64,000 bases of DNA from Diphasiastrum complanatum (Eukaryota > Streptophyta > Lycopodiopsida > Lycopodiales > Lycopodiaceae): contig CM055102.1 of the NCBI GenBank assembly GCA_029204225.1, forward strand, positions 456,839 through 520,838, read 5' to 3'. Position numbers and translations under genes: made by a program. Shown here piece by piece: positions 45,746-56,060 of the stretch. Each line of letters starts with the position of its first letter. The first letter of the stretch is position 1. The notes under the pieces were generated by a model that was given only the letters and a program-made list of their open reading frames with translations, was not told the origin of the DNA and searched no databases.

Positions 45746-47650
45746 TTACATTTGCTCCACAGTCTTCAGTGCTTCATAGACATGTCGCTCAGGTTGAAAC
45801 TGGTTGTTGAAGATTAGTCTCACCACTCCTTTCTTGTCAATGATGTATGTCTGCCTCCCAGGCAGCATCCCAAACATGTCAGCAGCTATTCCCCATTCTT
45901 TGCGAAGCTTGTTGCCATAGTCAGTCAGTAAAGTGAACGGCAACCTGTGCTTTTCTGCAAAAGCCTAGACAAGTTTTGTCTTGCTTCAGCTTGGAATATC
46001 CACAAATCAAAAAATAACGTGCATCAAACATTATGCGCAGATCTGCCTGTACAGAGGTAAAGGAATAGTGTGAAAGTTGAAATTTACTTGAGAGCGAGTA
46101 ATCGAAAGTACCTTGTGAGATTGGAAGCTGTCACTGCTTATTCCAATAACCTCTGCTCCTGAATCTTTAAATCTCATGTGAGCGTCCCGAAATGCACAGG
46201 CCTACAACAATATTTTCCCGTAATATTGATCCTTCTGATAGGAACAAATGCTGCTAGAATAACGAAAAAGACAATCAACAAAAATTCCCTATAAGAGATT
46301 AATTAATCTGACTGAGTGGTACCTCTCGGGTGCAACCGGGAGTGTCATCAGCAGGATAAAAGTATAAAACAATCGGCTTCCCCTTGAATGATGAAGAGCT
46401 GACGATGCGACCTTCCTGGTCCTTCAAGCTGAAGGAAGGAAGCACATCACCTTCTGAAATCTGCGTACATTGTCAACTAAATCAAAACATGCATAAATCA
46501 CAAGTTTCTAAAATTTGACTTCCGAAAACCAGCATACCAGTAGCTAATTTGTTTGCTACAGGAAACAATCCAAGCATGGATGCTTTCGGGTAGGTTAGCT
46601 GTGAATAATAAACATTGACACATTTTAATCATAACGTTCTTCTTCAGAACCAGCATAGATATTTAAGGGAGGCAACGTGTTCTCTATAGGAAGTGCGCAA
46701 CAGCCACACATTTCAGTAACAATGATATTTTTTCATTTTTCACTATAGTATTAGCAAGTATACAACGATGAGGAGTTTCAATGAAATAGTATTTGCTCAC
46801 TATAAGAAATATACAGCCACCCACATCAATAATATCATGTTTTTGTTGAGCAATTGCCACGGCACACACATCACCTATATGCTTTATACCTCCTATACCA
46901 AGCAAGTTGCCCACCTGAAAACCTCTATGCTTGGCAGAGGGGGAGAATTTGCCTAATTGAAAGCATCTACGCTTGTCTGTGCTGGTTTTGGTGAAAAGTT
47001 GACGCTGTGACCACACCCATCCTTCAAGCTGAAAGGGGAAAGCACATTCAAAATCTGCATGCACTTGCGACTACATCATAAGATGCATAAATAGTAAATT
47101 CTGAAATGTGACCTTGGAAAACCAGCACAGACAAGGGTAAATGCCTCTGGGTAAGTCATTTGTTTGCCACAGGCAAACACAGATTCTATCATGCAGGTCA
47201 TTTGTTTGCTATGGGCAAGCAAAGATGCTCTGAGGTAAGTCACTTGTTAACCACAGGCAAGCATAGATGCTTTGAGGTGGACAATTTGTCCGCTACAGGA
47301 AGTACACAGCAATGACAAACACTTCTCTTTTGTGCACAAGACATAAATTCTCAGAAGACATAATCATAAACTGAAGAAAGAGAGGCCAAATTATGCACAC
47401 ACACTTTGCAATATGTTTGAAGATGCAAAGCCTGATCTGACGCTGATTGCAGAGAAGAAGAAGAATGAGATAAAACCCTCAAAAGAAGGAGATGGGATGA
47501 TTGGAAGAAATCCTTTGTGGGTCTTCTGTTCAAGGATGTGAGACGAAGCAGAGAGGGTGAAGCAATGGATGATGATGATATACAAGAAGGTACCAAGCAG
47601 GAAACAGAAGAAGGGAAAGGTGAGAAGATGGGCATTTGCGTCGTCGCCAT
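45746..47650 (-). CDS. PRXQ: Plastid peroxiredoxin Q
   Basis: Four exons on the minus strand, 47,650-47,405, 46,460-46,323, 46,201-46,112 and 45,964-45,746, encode 230 residues. All introns are phase 0 with GT...AG ends. Exon 1 (82 residues, Ser/Leu-rich, starting [12 protein letters not shown]) is a chloroplast transit peptide. Exon 2 has [10 protein letters not shown] and [14 protein letters not shown] with the peroxidatic Cys125. Exon 3 begins ACAFRD with the resolving Cys130, giving the CX4C spacing that defines PrxQ. Exon 4 has [31 protein letters not shown] and NNQFQPE, all typical. The enzyme reduces hydrogen peroxide and alkyl peroxides with electrons from thioredoxins, in the thylakoid lumen or stroma. 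Length agrees with the family (about 215). Nothing looks damaged. Confidence 0.95.
46990..47054 (-). pseudogene. Decayed duplicate of PrxQ exon 2 in intron 1
   Basis: Inside intron 1 the minus strand reads CAG|ATTTTGAATGTGCT... and translates [20 protein letters not shown], clearly parallel to the real exon 2 start [20 protein letters not shown]. The acceptor AG is kept. The match extends into the flanking intron (46,464-46,560 resembles 47,058-47,150), so a ~594-bp tandem step duplicated the intron end with the exon start. The copy loses the [13 protein letters not shown] part and meets a stop codon after about 33 codons, so including it in mRNA would ruin the protein. Confidence 0.8.
47100..47310. 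repeat. Imperfect ~60-bp repeats in PrxQ intron 1
   Basis: Words TCATTTGTTTGCCACAGGCAA, TCATTTGTTTGCTATGGGCAA, TCACTTGTTAACCACAGGC and ACAATTTGTCCGCTACAGG follow each other at about 60-bp steps, linked by GATGCTCTGAGGT-type words. A relative lies at 46,545-46,600 beside the duplicated acceptor. Confidence 0.75.
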
Positions 47651-48530
47651 AGCCAGCTCTGATCAACCACCTTAATGCCTAACTGTGTGGTTGGGAGGAG
47701 AGTGTTGGGCCCAAAGGCTTATTATGCCTTTCAGTTGCCTCAAACAAGAATGCCAGTTTGGTGGAAGCATAGAGTGAGTGCTAGACCATAAGCATGACCT
47801 AGAAAAGGGTTTTGAGAGCAATCTTTTGGACAAATCCAATTGCCATAGCAAAGATGAGGCATGCTTAATCCAAAAGTAGTCGGTGATTGAAAGCTCTAAG
47901 CATCATTTTTCAAGCATCCCACAAAACATCATCTCTTGGTTGACTAACATGTTTAAAAAGGTGTAGTAGGTTGTGGTATTATGCCACAAAGGCCTTGCCA
48001 CGATGGTGAAAATCGTTGAATTGAAGATAAATTTTTTTTTTTCAAGTCTTTGTTATTGAAGAGGGAAGGCATGGTAAATTATTATAAGAATCATTATAAA
48101 ATCTAATTATTGATTTTTAAGAATATTATTCTAACCCAATTCTTAACAAAATACGAGTTATCCAACTATGAGATCAAACAGATAATGAAAGTCAAAAGGC
48201 ATACCAAAACCATTTTTATCTTTTACAACATAAACTTTATACAATCACCTAGAACAAAATCTAGAAATTTCAAGTTTTGCTGAATTCCAACTGAATTCAG
48301 TGACAACTTTTGGTATTCGTTAAATTGTCATCCAATACAAGCTCACTAGGATATAGTCAATAACTTAGAGTCTATTTCCCATTTGAGAAATATTCTATAC
48401 CAAGAACGTTCTATATTATATGCACATACTTATTCAACCAATTTGTTGGGTTCTGATAGTTAGTTTGCTTGTATGCTTTGATACCACTTGTTGGGGTGGT
48501 ACAGGCGTTTGAGGAATAATTATTTATCAG
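47651..48530. other. PrxQ 5' flank and intergenic DNA
   Basis: This is the region upstream of PrxQ. I see no clear TATA box close to the start. A primer-site-like GCTTTGATACCA lies at 48,475-48,486. No gene is present. Confidence 0.35.
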
Positions 48531-48840
48531 CTCTGATACCACTCTTGTTGAATATAAAATCCAAATAAGAGAAAAAACAAACTCAACGTTAAATTATAAC
48601 AAGATCTTTACAAACTGTTGATTCAGACTATTTCTTAGATCAGAGGAGTATCTTTGTAGGTGTTTGAGACAACCATGAAGACAGTGATACAATTAGGCGT
48701 CTATGACAGACATGTTTCCTTCGAGTTAGATATTATGAATGAATCATGGGAACGAGTATAAGTGATAGAGAAAGAAATTATCAGAAAACATTCATCAGTG
48801 CAAACATACGTAAAGAAAATAGAGAATCTGTATATAACAC
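48530..48840 (-). mobile_element. Candidate copia primer site and LTR remnant
   Basis: GCTCTGATACCA (48,530-48,541) is the reverse complement of TGGTATCAGAGC. On the minus strand it follows ...TTCAACA plus four bases, the usual layout of a copia 5' LTR end. LTR-like sequence would run upwards from 48,547 (TGTTGAATATAAAATCC on the plus strand). The far end is not located and no coding sequence is attached. Confidence 0.4.
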
Positions 48841-49665
48841 CACCACACCAATGACGTTTATGCAAATATTAGTGACGGATATGACTTGCATACATGTCAT
48901 TATAAACGTCGCTATCTTCTTTTTTAAGCGTCATGTCGTCTTGCGACATTTATAGTGACATATCAACGATGAAAATGACAAAACTAACGACATTTTTGTG
49001 AAGGATAAACATCTTTCGGCAACACAAAGTTCATCGTTGTGCATCTTTAAATACGTCGCCAGGCGATTATTGCTGAGAGTCGTCGTCGCACGACAACCAA
49101 TTAAAATTATTTGCGAGTGTCACTCAGCCACGATACATCCACAATTAAGTGTCACTATAACGTTGAATCATATTCGAACGCAAAATTTGAAAAAAATGGA
49201 TTGCCATGAAAAAGTGGATCATCGCGCAACGACGGTACTAAACGTCGCAAGAACATCGCAAACACTCTTGAGTCTAGTTTTTGTGCAAAATATACTGTCG
49301 TCGAGAGACACTTATACATCGTCCACCAACGGCGTTTATTGGGTTTAACAAAAAAAAACTTTAGCGACGTTTGTACGACGCTTACTTCAGCGTCGCACCA
49401 ACGTCATTGTCTTTTTTTTAGGGTTTTAAGTAACGTTGCCCAGCGATGTTTATTTTGGATTCCAATTTCTTTTCAGGGCCCACAGTTGCTCACTTGCACT
49501 CGCGAGCCACAATTTTTTGGGTTGGGAGTACGTGATGCGCAACATCTCTCTTTTTTGAGAGGATTCTTGTGCTCACTAGCATTGATCAAAATTGCTCACA
49601 CTTTTTGTGCTACGTATTCTAAATCATAATGTGCATGTATATGTATTCTATTTGCAACAAAATAT

Positions 49666-49896
49666 TTACATTTTTACATGTACATGTGCAGCTTCAATTT
49701 TCATCTGAGAAGAAGGCATTGCCTCTACGAATGCCTTCTTGCTCATCGTCATCGCCCCCGCCGCTAGCGCTAGTGTCACCAATCTCAGCTGCCGTCGCCT
49801 CCTCCTGCACAAGTTCTTGATCAATCTGCTCCTCTTGCACTTCATCAATCTACACACGCAATCACAGATACTTTGTGAAATTTGAATGCAATGCAA
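49666..49896 (-). other. Small basic open frame in CACTA-like relic
   Basis: A 76-codon minus-strand frame with an Arg-rich centre (NLCRRRRRQLRLV) lies in the interior. It could be a last exon of the element's transposase-like gene, but I see no conserved motif. Confidence 0.2.
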
Positions 49897-50262
49897 AACC
49901 CTATTTCAACTAAACATGAGGTATTTCATAAAAGTTGAATGCAATGCAATCATATTTTAACTAAAGAGTAGTTTCAACTACAAGTCAGAAATTAGAATTT
50001 ACCTGATCTATTGGAAAGTGCCTCTACTTTCCAATTTCCTACGCATGTTCTTGAAATTACGATTGTAGCAGAATTTATATTCTTCATCAGTTGGCACTCT
50101 GCCATAGATTGTATTCTGTAGAAACATCAGATAAACTTGTTAGCAATTGAGCTATGAATATAACTTAGTTGACTTAAGCTATAAATAGAACTTAACAATG
50201 AAATTTAGAATTAAAAATTACTCACAAAATAATCTACAAAACGTTGTCTCCCCCCGAACCAA

Positions 50263-51054
50263 GTGACTGATACTATTAATGCTCAATCTTACTCTTGTGG
50301 CTTCCTTATGCTTGTCATATCTATGGGGGGTTTTCCTAAACTCACTCATGAGCAAAGTCCAAGTACTTTTGCTACACGAGCTTGGCTTGCCTGGTCTACC
50401 TGGCCTTCGAGATTGTTAGTGAAGCTTGTCACGATAGTGACGCATGTGCTCGCCAAGTTTTGTCTCCATCTATTTATTACTAAATGGATGGTTACAGGGA
50501 AAGTCTCTACGCAGTGCCTCTAAGATACGATCATTATCTTTCCGTGGTTGTACGCACCAATCATTGAGAGGATTGCTAATGTATAATTTGGTCAATTCAT
50601 GAGCTCGTCTCATGACCAAATATCCATTATTATTGCCCATAATTGAAGATCCATTAGCATGAATCTCATATGGGTGTGTGCTAGACTTGTCATTAGGCAT
50701 AGGCGAGCCAGTCACCATGTCCTCACGCATCGAATGCTCGTAGACAAATTGAGGAGCAAAAGGGTGCAAGCCTCTCATGAGACGAAGTGCCTCTTCTTGG
50801 TTGCTGCCAGAGGTGACACCTTCACGGCCACCGCTGGAGCTACGGCCGGAGCTGTGGCCATCATTGGACCTACAGGTGGGCGCACTCTCAGAAGTGCACC
50901 CCTCGGAAGAGCTAGACAACCGATCACGCCGACTACGTCGTCCACCACTTCCACTAACCATCAAGATCAGTGGGACAATAACTAACCAAATAAAAAACAT
51001 ATTGAAACTAAAACTACAAACAAAAATTGTATGAAAAACTAAACTAAACTGCAA
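50263..51054 (-). pseudogene. Transposase_24-like fragment
   Basis: The frame 51,054-50,470 (194 codons) has a hydrophobic start that may be 5' noise, then a Ser/Gly/Arg-rich stretch and PYEIHANGSSI...KLYISNPLNDWCVQ, DNDRILEALRRDFP. After a stop at 50,470 the minus strand continues METKLGEHMRHYRDKLH and WTLLMSEFRKTPHRYDKHKEA with one more stop, to about 50,263. The pattern (an RYRxKLxx helix, then W..L...F with K-rich ends) resembles the Transposase_24 domain found with plant CACTA elements. The resemblance is by memory of the pattern and the gene is clearly broken. Confidence 0.4.
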
Positions 51055-51490
51055 GAAAACTAAACTAAAGTAAGTAAAGCACGATTCAAAAAGAAACTAT
51101 ACATTGCAACTATATTAGAAAGCAACAAGATGTTAACAAGTAGCAAGATAACTAGAAGGCAAATTTAAGATCACTGTGAGATAATAGCGAGCGAGCAAGG
51201 AGGATGAAAATGAGAGCAATAGCAAACAAGCAAGCAAGGAAACAAGGATGAGAATGAGAGAAATGAGAGAAAAGGCTTGGAAAGGGAATTTCAAATCGAC
51301 TATCGCCAGGTGACAAATATGCATCCCCTTGATCGTCGCTTGGCAATGTATAATTGACTTAAAAAAATTAGCAACGAATAATGAGCTGCAGGGACGTTCG
51401 TGTGACGAATAATGAGCTGCAGCGACGTTTATGCGACGAATAATGAGCTGTAGCGACATTTGTCAAGAAGTTAATGACGTTTATTTAGAT

Positions 51491-53840
51491 TTTTTTTTAC
51501 CAATTTTTGGATTTATGGATAGTTTTTTTGGCTAATCCTGAGATTTGTGGACAATGTTGAGTACTATGGTGACCTTGTACATTGCACGCAACTCGTTGGA
51601 TAAGTATATATTATCAGGAATGTAGTTAATATTATTAATGCATCAAAATTAAACATTCTGCTATGCGGAACCTTTGTAAAGAAATAATTTTCCAAAAATT
51701 CATGTCTTAGAAAAGGTTTATTGTTCAACTTCTGTCATGTGTATGCTCCATCACGATTTGATTCTATGGCATTTTCTCTCTGATCAGATCCACATATCTC
51801 TTTGATCATTCTCTCTGATCATGACATTAGTTGTAAAACATCGGCCACCTCCAAAAATAGAATTTTATGAGGAACAACATGGGCATGAGATACATATGTT
51901 GAAAGTGAAAGTTGTTGATTCTCATGGTAATCCATGCATTGAAATCAATGGCGCAAAGCTTTGTGCCGAACATATATTATCCATAACAATCATCAATGGC
52001 TTTATGCAGGTCAAACATCAAGCTGCAAGACATTGGATCATGTGTGTAGTTGATGAGTACTACTGTAGATGGACTGTATCATTATTTAACTAGGATTTTA
52101 GGCCAATTCTTAGGTTTATGGACAATGTTGAGTACTACGGTGACCTTGTACAATTTAGCTCATTGGATATCCTGGAAGGGAATTGTAACAAAATTGAAAA
52201 TCTGTTGTGCAAAATCTTTTCAAGAAATGATTGGCCAACATTCATGGCTTAGAAAATATTCAGTGTTCAACTTTTCTCATGTGTATGCTCCATCACAATT
52301 TGGTACTTATTCTATGGCTTTTTCTCTCTCATATCCAAAGACCTCTTTGATCAGTCTCTTTGACATTGGTTGTCAAACATGGCCCACCTGCAAAAATAGA
52401 ATATAGCTGATCTTAATAACAATGTCCATGTTTTTGAAGTTCAGAGACAAAATTTTAAAATAAAGTTGGAGAATTGGAAGCTAAAGTACTCATAAATTAC
52501 AAGAAGGCATATGATTCTGTCTGTTTGGATAAGCATGTTGATAATGATCATCTTCGTGTCTTGATGATGTGAGATAAAATGTAAGTTCATTTTTGGTTTC
52601 ATATCTAGGGGAGCATTTTGAATATTGCACCATATACAAAACCATGAATGATTATGAATGATATATAGCTTCGATGTTGCATAGAGGTTGTTGAACATTA
52701 GCCAATGCATTCTTAACATGAGTCATTCTCCAAAGATCTCTTCAGACTCTCTAACATTGATTGTCGAACATGGGCCACTTGCAAAAATAGAATTTTTTGA
52801 GGAACAACATGCATAGGCATGAGATACACATGCATTGAAGTCAATGGTGCAAAGCTTTGTGCCGAACTTATATTATCCTTACCAATCATCAATGGATTTA
52901 TGGTCTATCAGCAAGCAGCAAGACATTGGATCATGTGTGCTATTGAGTACTATTAATGGTTGAAAATGGTAAACCATGCTTCAGGGACGTTTATATTAGC
53001 AAGGGAATGGTGGAGGGCATGTATTGTCTAAGGGTCTTTGATGAGGATGGCAATTAACTAAACCTCACAATTGGCTCAGCCCAACTGATTGTTATCAGGG
53101 GAAAAACTAATGCATGCCCTGCACCATGTCATGTGCTTTCTTGTAATTCAGTGCTTCAGCTTCCAATTCTCCAAATTTATTTTGAAATTTTGTATCTAAA
53201 CTTCAAGAACCTGGATCTATCTGTTTGGATAAGCACGATGATGATGATCATCTTCGTGTCTTGATGATGTGAGATAAAATGTACATTCATTCGTGGTTTC
53301 ATATTCGGGGGAGCATTCCGAATATTGCGCCATATACAAAACCATGTATGATTATGAATGATAGTTTTGCTGTTGCATAGAGGTTGTTGAACATTAGTCG
53401 ATGCATTCTTAACATGAGTCATTCTCCAAAGATCTCTTCAGTCTCTCTGACATTGATTGTCAAACATGGGACACATGCAAAAATAGAATTTTTTGAGGAA
53501 CAACATGGGCATGAGATACACATGCATTGAAGTCAATGGTGCAAAGCTTTGTGCCGGACTTATATTATGCTTAGCAATAATCAATATATTTATGGTCGAA
53601 CAGCAAGTAGCAAGACATTGGATCATGTGTGCTATTGAGCACTATTAACGGTTGAAAATGGTGAAGCATGCTTCACGGATGTTCATATTGGAGAGGGAAT
53701 GGTGGAGGGCATGCATTATCTAAGGGTCCTTGATGAGGATGGCAATTAACGAAACATGACAGCTGGCTCAGCCCAACTTATTGTTATCAGGGGAAAAACT
53801 AATAACTATATATGCTTGAGCCCATCTGCCAATAAACTTC
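51491..53840 (+). repeat. Tandem units of a decayed gene-like sequence
   Basis: At least three related units follow one another. Markers recur: TTTATGGACAATGTTGAGTACTA at about 51,550 and 52,118; AAAATAGAATTTTxTGAGGAACAAC at about 51,855, 52,776 and 53,478; TCATCTTCGTGTCTTGATGATG at about 52,548 and 53,248; GGTGGAGGGCATG at about 53,010 and 53,700. The last two units are ~700 bp apart. Translations are protein-like but broken: EEQHGHEIHMLKVKVVDSHG, ARHWIMC and GMVEGMYCLRVFDEDGN. Frames are interrupted in each unit. Confidence 0.55.
51821..52093 (+). pseudogene. Best-preserved unit of unrecognised gene fragment
   Basis: The 90-codon frame (KIEFYEEQHGHEIHMLKV, then DSHGNPCIEINGAKLCAEHIL and ARHWIMCVVDEYY) is the longest open piece of the repeated units. 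Its alternating hydrophobic pattern suggests a beta-rich domain. In the other two units the same sequence has stops and frame changes. I do not recognise the family. Confidence 0.35.
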
Positions 53841-53849
53841 TACTATGGC

Positions 53850-54560
53850 ATGTGTTTTGTAAGTCCATGTATAGAAGCTTAAAATAATAAAATAACTTAA
53901 ACTTAGCATTAGAACTTAGACTTAAGAAACTTAAGCTTAGAAATATTTGTCTTAAGTTATCTTAAGTTTCAAGTTAGAAACTTTTAAAGTTCTAAGTCCT
54001 AAGTTAGGAGTTCTAGAATGGCTAGTTTTAAATTAATCCCATAAGTTAGTGAATACTTATGGAAGACCCTCCTTGCTATAAAAGGAGAGGTATTTGCCAT
54101 GAACACAACATTTTTGAGATTAAGCTATCAAGCTCTCTATTTTTGAGACTATCTCTCTAAATCATTTGTGTTCCCTTTGGGAAGGTGCATAGCTTGAGGG
54201 AAGGTGCTCGGGCCCCCTCTTGCCTCCTTCTCATCGGTTTGTATTGTGGCATGCATTTACTTGACTAATTATTAGTTAGCCGCAATCTATCATTCCATTT
54301 CCCTTGTGGGTGTCAATTTAGGACCTAGTTTAGTAACCTTGCTAGTTGGGTAAGCCTTAGCAAGGATTGGTTACTTATTGTTTTTAGATAGTTTCATTTC
54401 CGCTTCGGGCACTAGTTGGGCAAGCCTTAGTGCATTCATTTCCGTTAACTATTTTCGTTTGAAGCTTTTGATAGGAACTTAAAAGGTGGATGATCCTTTC
54501 TATACTACACCACATTGTAAGCAGATCTAGCCAATGCATAAACCAGATTTACTTCCAACA
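53850..54560 (+). mobile_element. Ty3/gypsy 5' LTR
   Basis: The end ...ACTTCCAACA (54,560) is followed by TTGGTGCCATTGCCAC, close to the TTGGCGCCGTTGCC type primer site of the plant Athila/Tat gypsy groups. A strong TATA box, GCTATAAAAGGAG (54,075-54,087), lies inside. The LTR also has two copies of CTAGTTGGGxAAGCCTTAG (54,340 and 54,412). Its 5' limit is uncertain. The gag that follows on the plus strand supports the assignment. Confidence 0.7.
54077..54084 (+). promoter_or_regulatory. TATA box of gypsy LTR
   Basis: TATAAAAG in the expected position inside the LTR, about 480 bp before its end. Confidence 0.7.
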
Positions 54561-55489
54561 TTGGTGCCATTGCCACTTTTTAAGCTTTTTTTTACCTAGC
54601 TTCTTTTTCTTTTGTTTTTTCGCCTCTATGTTTGTGTGCTTGCCTGCTTGCTTGCTTGCTTTTCATCTTCCAACCACAGCACGAGTCTTCTCTCCAGGTC
54701 CTACACGAGGTGCGGAGCAACCTATCAAGCCAAGGAGAAGCAACAAAAGTGTCAACTTGGGCGTTTTCTTTGAAAGAAGTGAACCAAGTGACATTTTTTC
54801 TCAACCAAATAGGTATATCAGAATTTACCAGTCTGTCTGCAGCCAAAATAGACCCTGATCTTCCAGTTTATCATGTCCACGAATTCTGACCCTGGTTAGA
54901 TTATGTGAAAACACCTTGTTATATTGCAAAATCCACTATTTTCTAATCGAATATTGGTCTTAGAATTTGCTGGTTTCATTGAGGCTAGATCTATCAAAGA
55001 TTAGTCCTCCAGCAGCTCCGCAAATTCTATATCACAGATTTTTCTATTTTCTATCTAAAAATCACCTTTTTTCACTATTTTTCTTGTCTGTCAGCAAAAC
55101 CTCAGTAACAGAAATCGCCAGTCATACCACAAAATCGCCCACAGTGAGCACGATTTCTCTATACCCTCTGTGAATTCTATCCATAAAAAATCTTCAAAAA
55201 AACATAAAAAATCAGTATTTTGACAGAAAACACTCCTTGTCAAAATTCGCGAGTACTACATTTAGATTAATCTCACTATCTACGATTTCTAGGCTTGTCC
55301 ACGAATTCTATTACTGCACAACAGTTCAGTTTTTACCCAAACTTCTCCATTCTATAGAAAAACTGCTCTTTTTGACTTTTGGCCAAGTACAGTACTGCCC
55401 TGATCATCTGTATTGTTACCCTGCTCCTCATATTGCATCATGTCTTGATATTGTGCTAAATTTTCCAATCTGGCTCCTCCACGGCTAGA
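54561..55489 (+). other. Gypsy leader
   Basis: Between primer site and gag the sequence is pyrimidine-rich and non-coding. It contains GCTTGCCTGCTTGCTTGCTTGC at about 54,638-54,660 and repeated CACGAATTCT words (54,877; 55,301). Frames here are short and unrecognised. Confidence 0.45.
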
Positions 55490-56060
55490 ACGTAGAATTC
55501 CACGTATCGATGCACCAAAGTATGATGGGAATATGATCCAGTTAGATTTCTCCAAGACTTTGATAATGCATGCCGTTTCTATGGAGATACCTCTGAAACC
55601 AAAAAGGTCTGACTATTCCCGATGGTACTCTATGGAACAGCCAAAGAGTGGTATCTCAACCTTGAAGCTCCTGATCTTGCTTCCTGGACTACTCTCAAGG
55701 ACGCTCTCATCAAGTGTTTCAAACCATCCAAACTGACTCAGAGCCCATTCATCCAAATCACCCATATCAAGATGCGTTGCGAAGAGTCGATTCGAAACTG
55801 CATTGAGCATTTTAAACGTCTCAAAGTAGAATGTGTTGATGAAAACATCACTGAACGTATGGCCATCAAATTTTTCTTGGTTGGTCTACCTAAAACCATC
55901 CGCCGTGAACTAATGGATAAACCTACTGCCGATTTCCAAACCACCATGAAACAGATTGCTGAGAAATCGTTTCCAACACGAGAAAATATCTGGTGTCCAA
56001 TCTGCTCACAACATCATAAGCTAATGAATGCCCTCAACTGCAAAACCATTTTCCAGTAGC
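55490..56060 (+). pseudogene. Ty3/gypsy gag, plus strand
   Basis: The block starts RIDAPKYDG (about 55,505), passes a frameshift near 55,610, and continues as a 145-codon frame with GTAKEWYLNLEAPD, WTTLKDALIKCFKP, SIRNCIEHFKRLKVE and MAIKFFLVGLPKTIRREL, the Retrotrans_gag core. It ends with a Cys-containing segment (NIWCPICSQHH) in place of the knuckle. It is a relative of the gag at 3,052-4,090, not identical. The stop at 56,057 and other breaks show it is dead. Confidence 0.85.

Larger units (their letters stand above)
48840..51490 (-). mobile_element. Probable CACTA-type DNA transposon relic
   Basis: Both sides of this block are rich in a short repeated motif around AGCGACGTTT / AACGTCGC. 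The left array (48,850-49,460) has it in both orientations. The right array (51,368-51,485) holds three tandem ~31-bp units CGAATAATGAGCTGCAGCGACGTTT. Such subterminal arrays are typical of CACTA (En/Spm) elements. The middle holds a minus-strand transposase-like fragment. I could not find CACTA termini or a 3-bp target duplication, so limits are approximate. Confidence 0.45.

Noticed and set aside
46684-47064. 126-codon minus-strand frame inside the PrxQ intron
   Set aside because: It overlaps the decayed exon-2 duplicate in another frame and has no features of its own.
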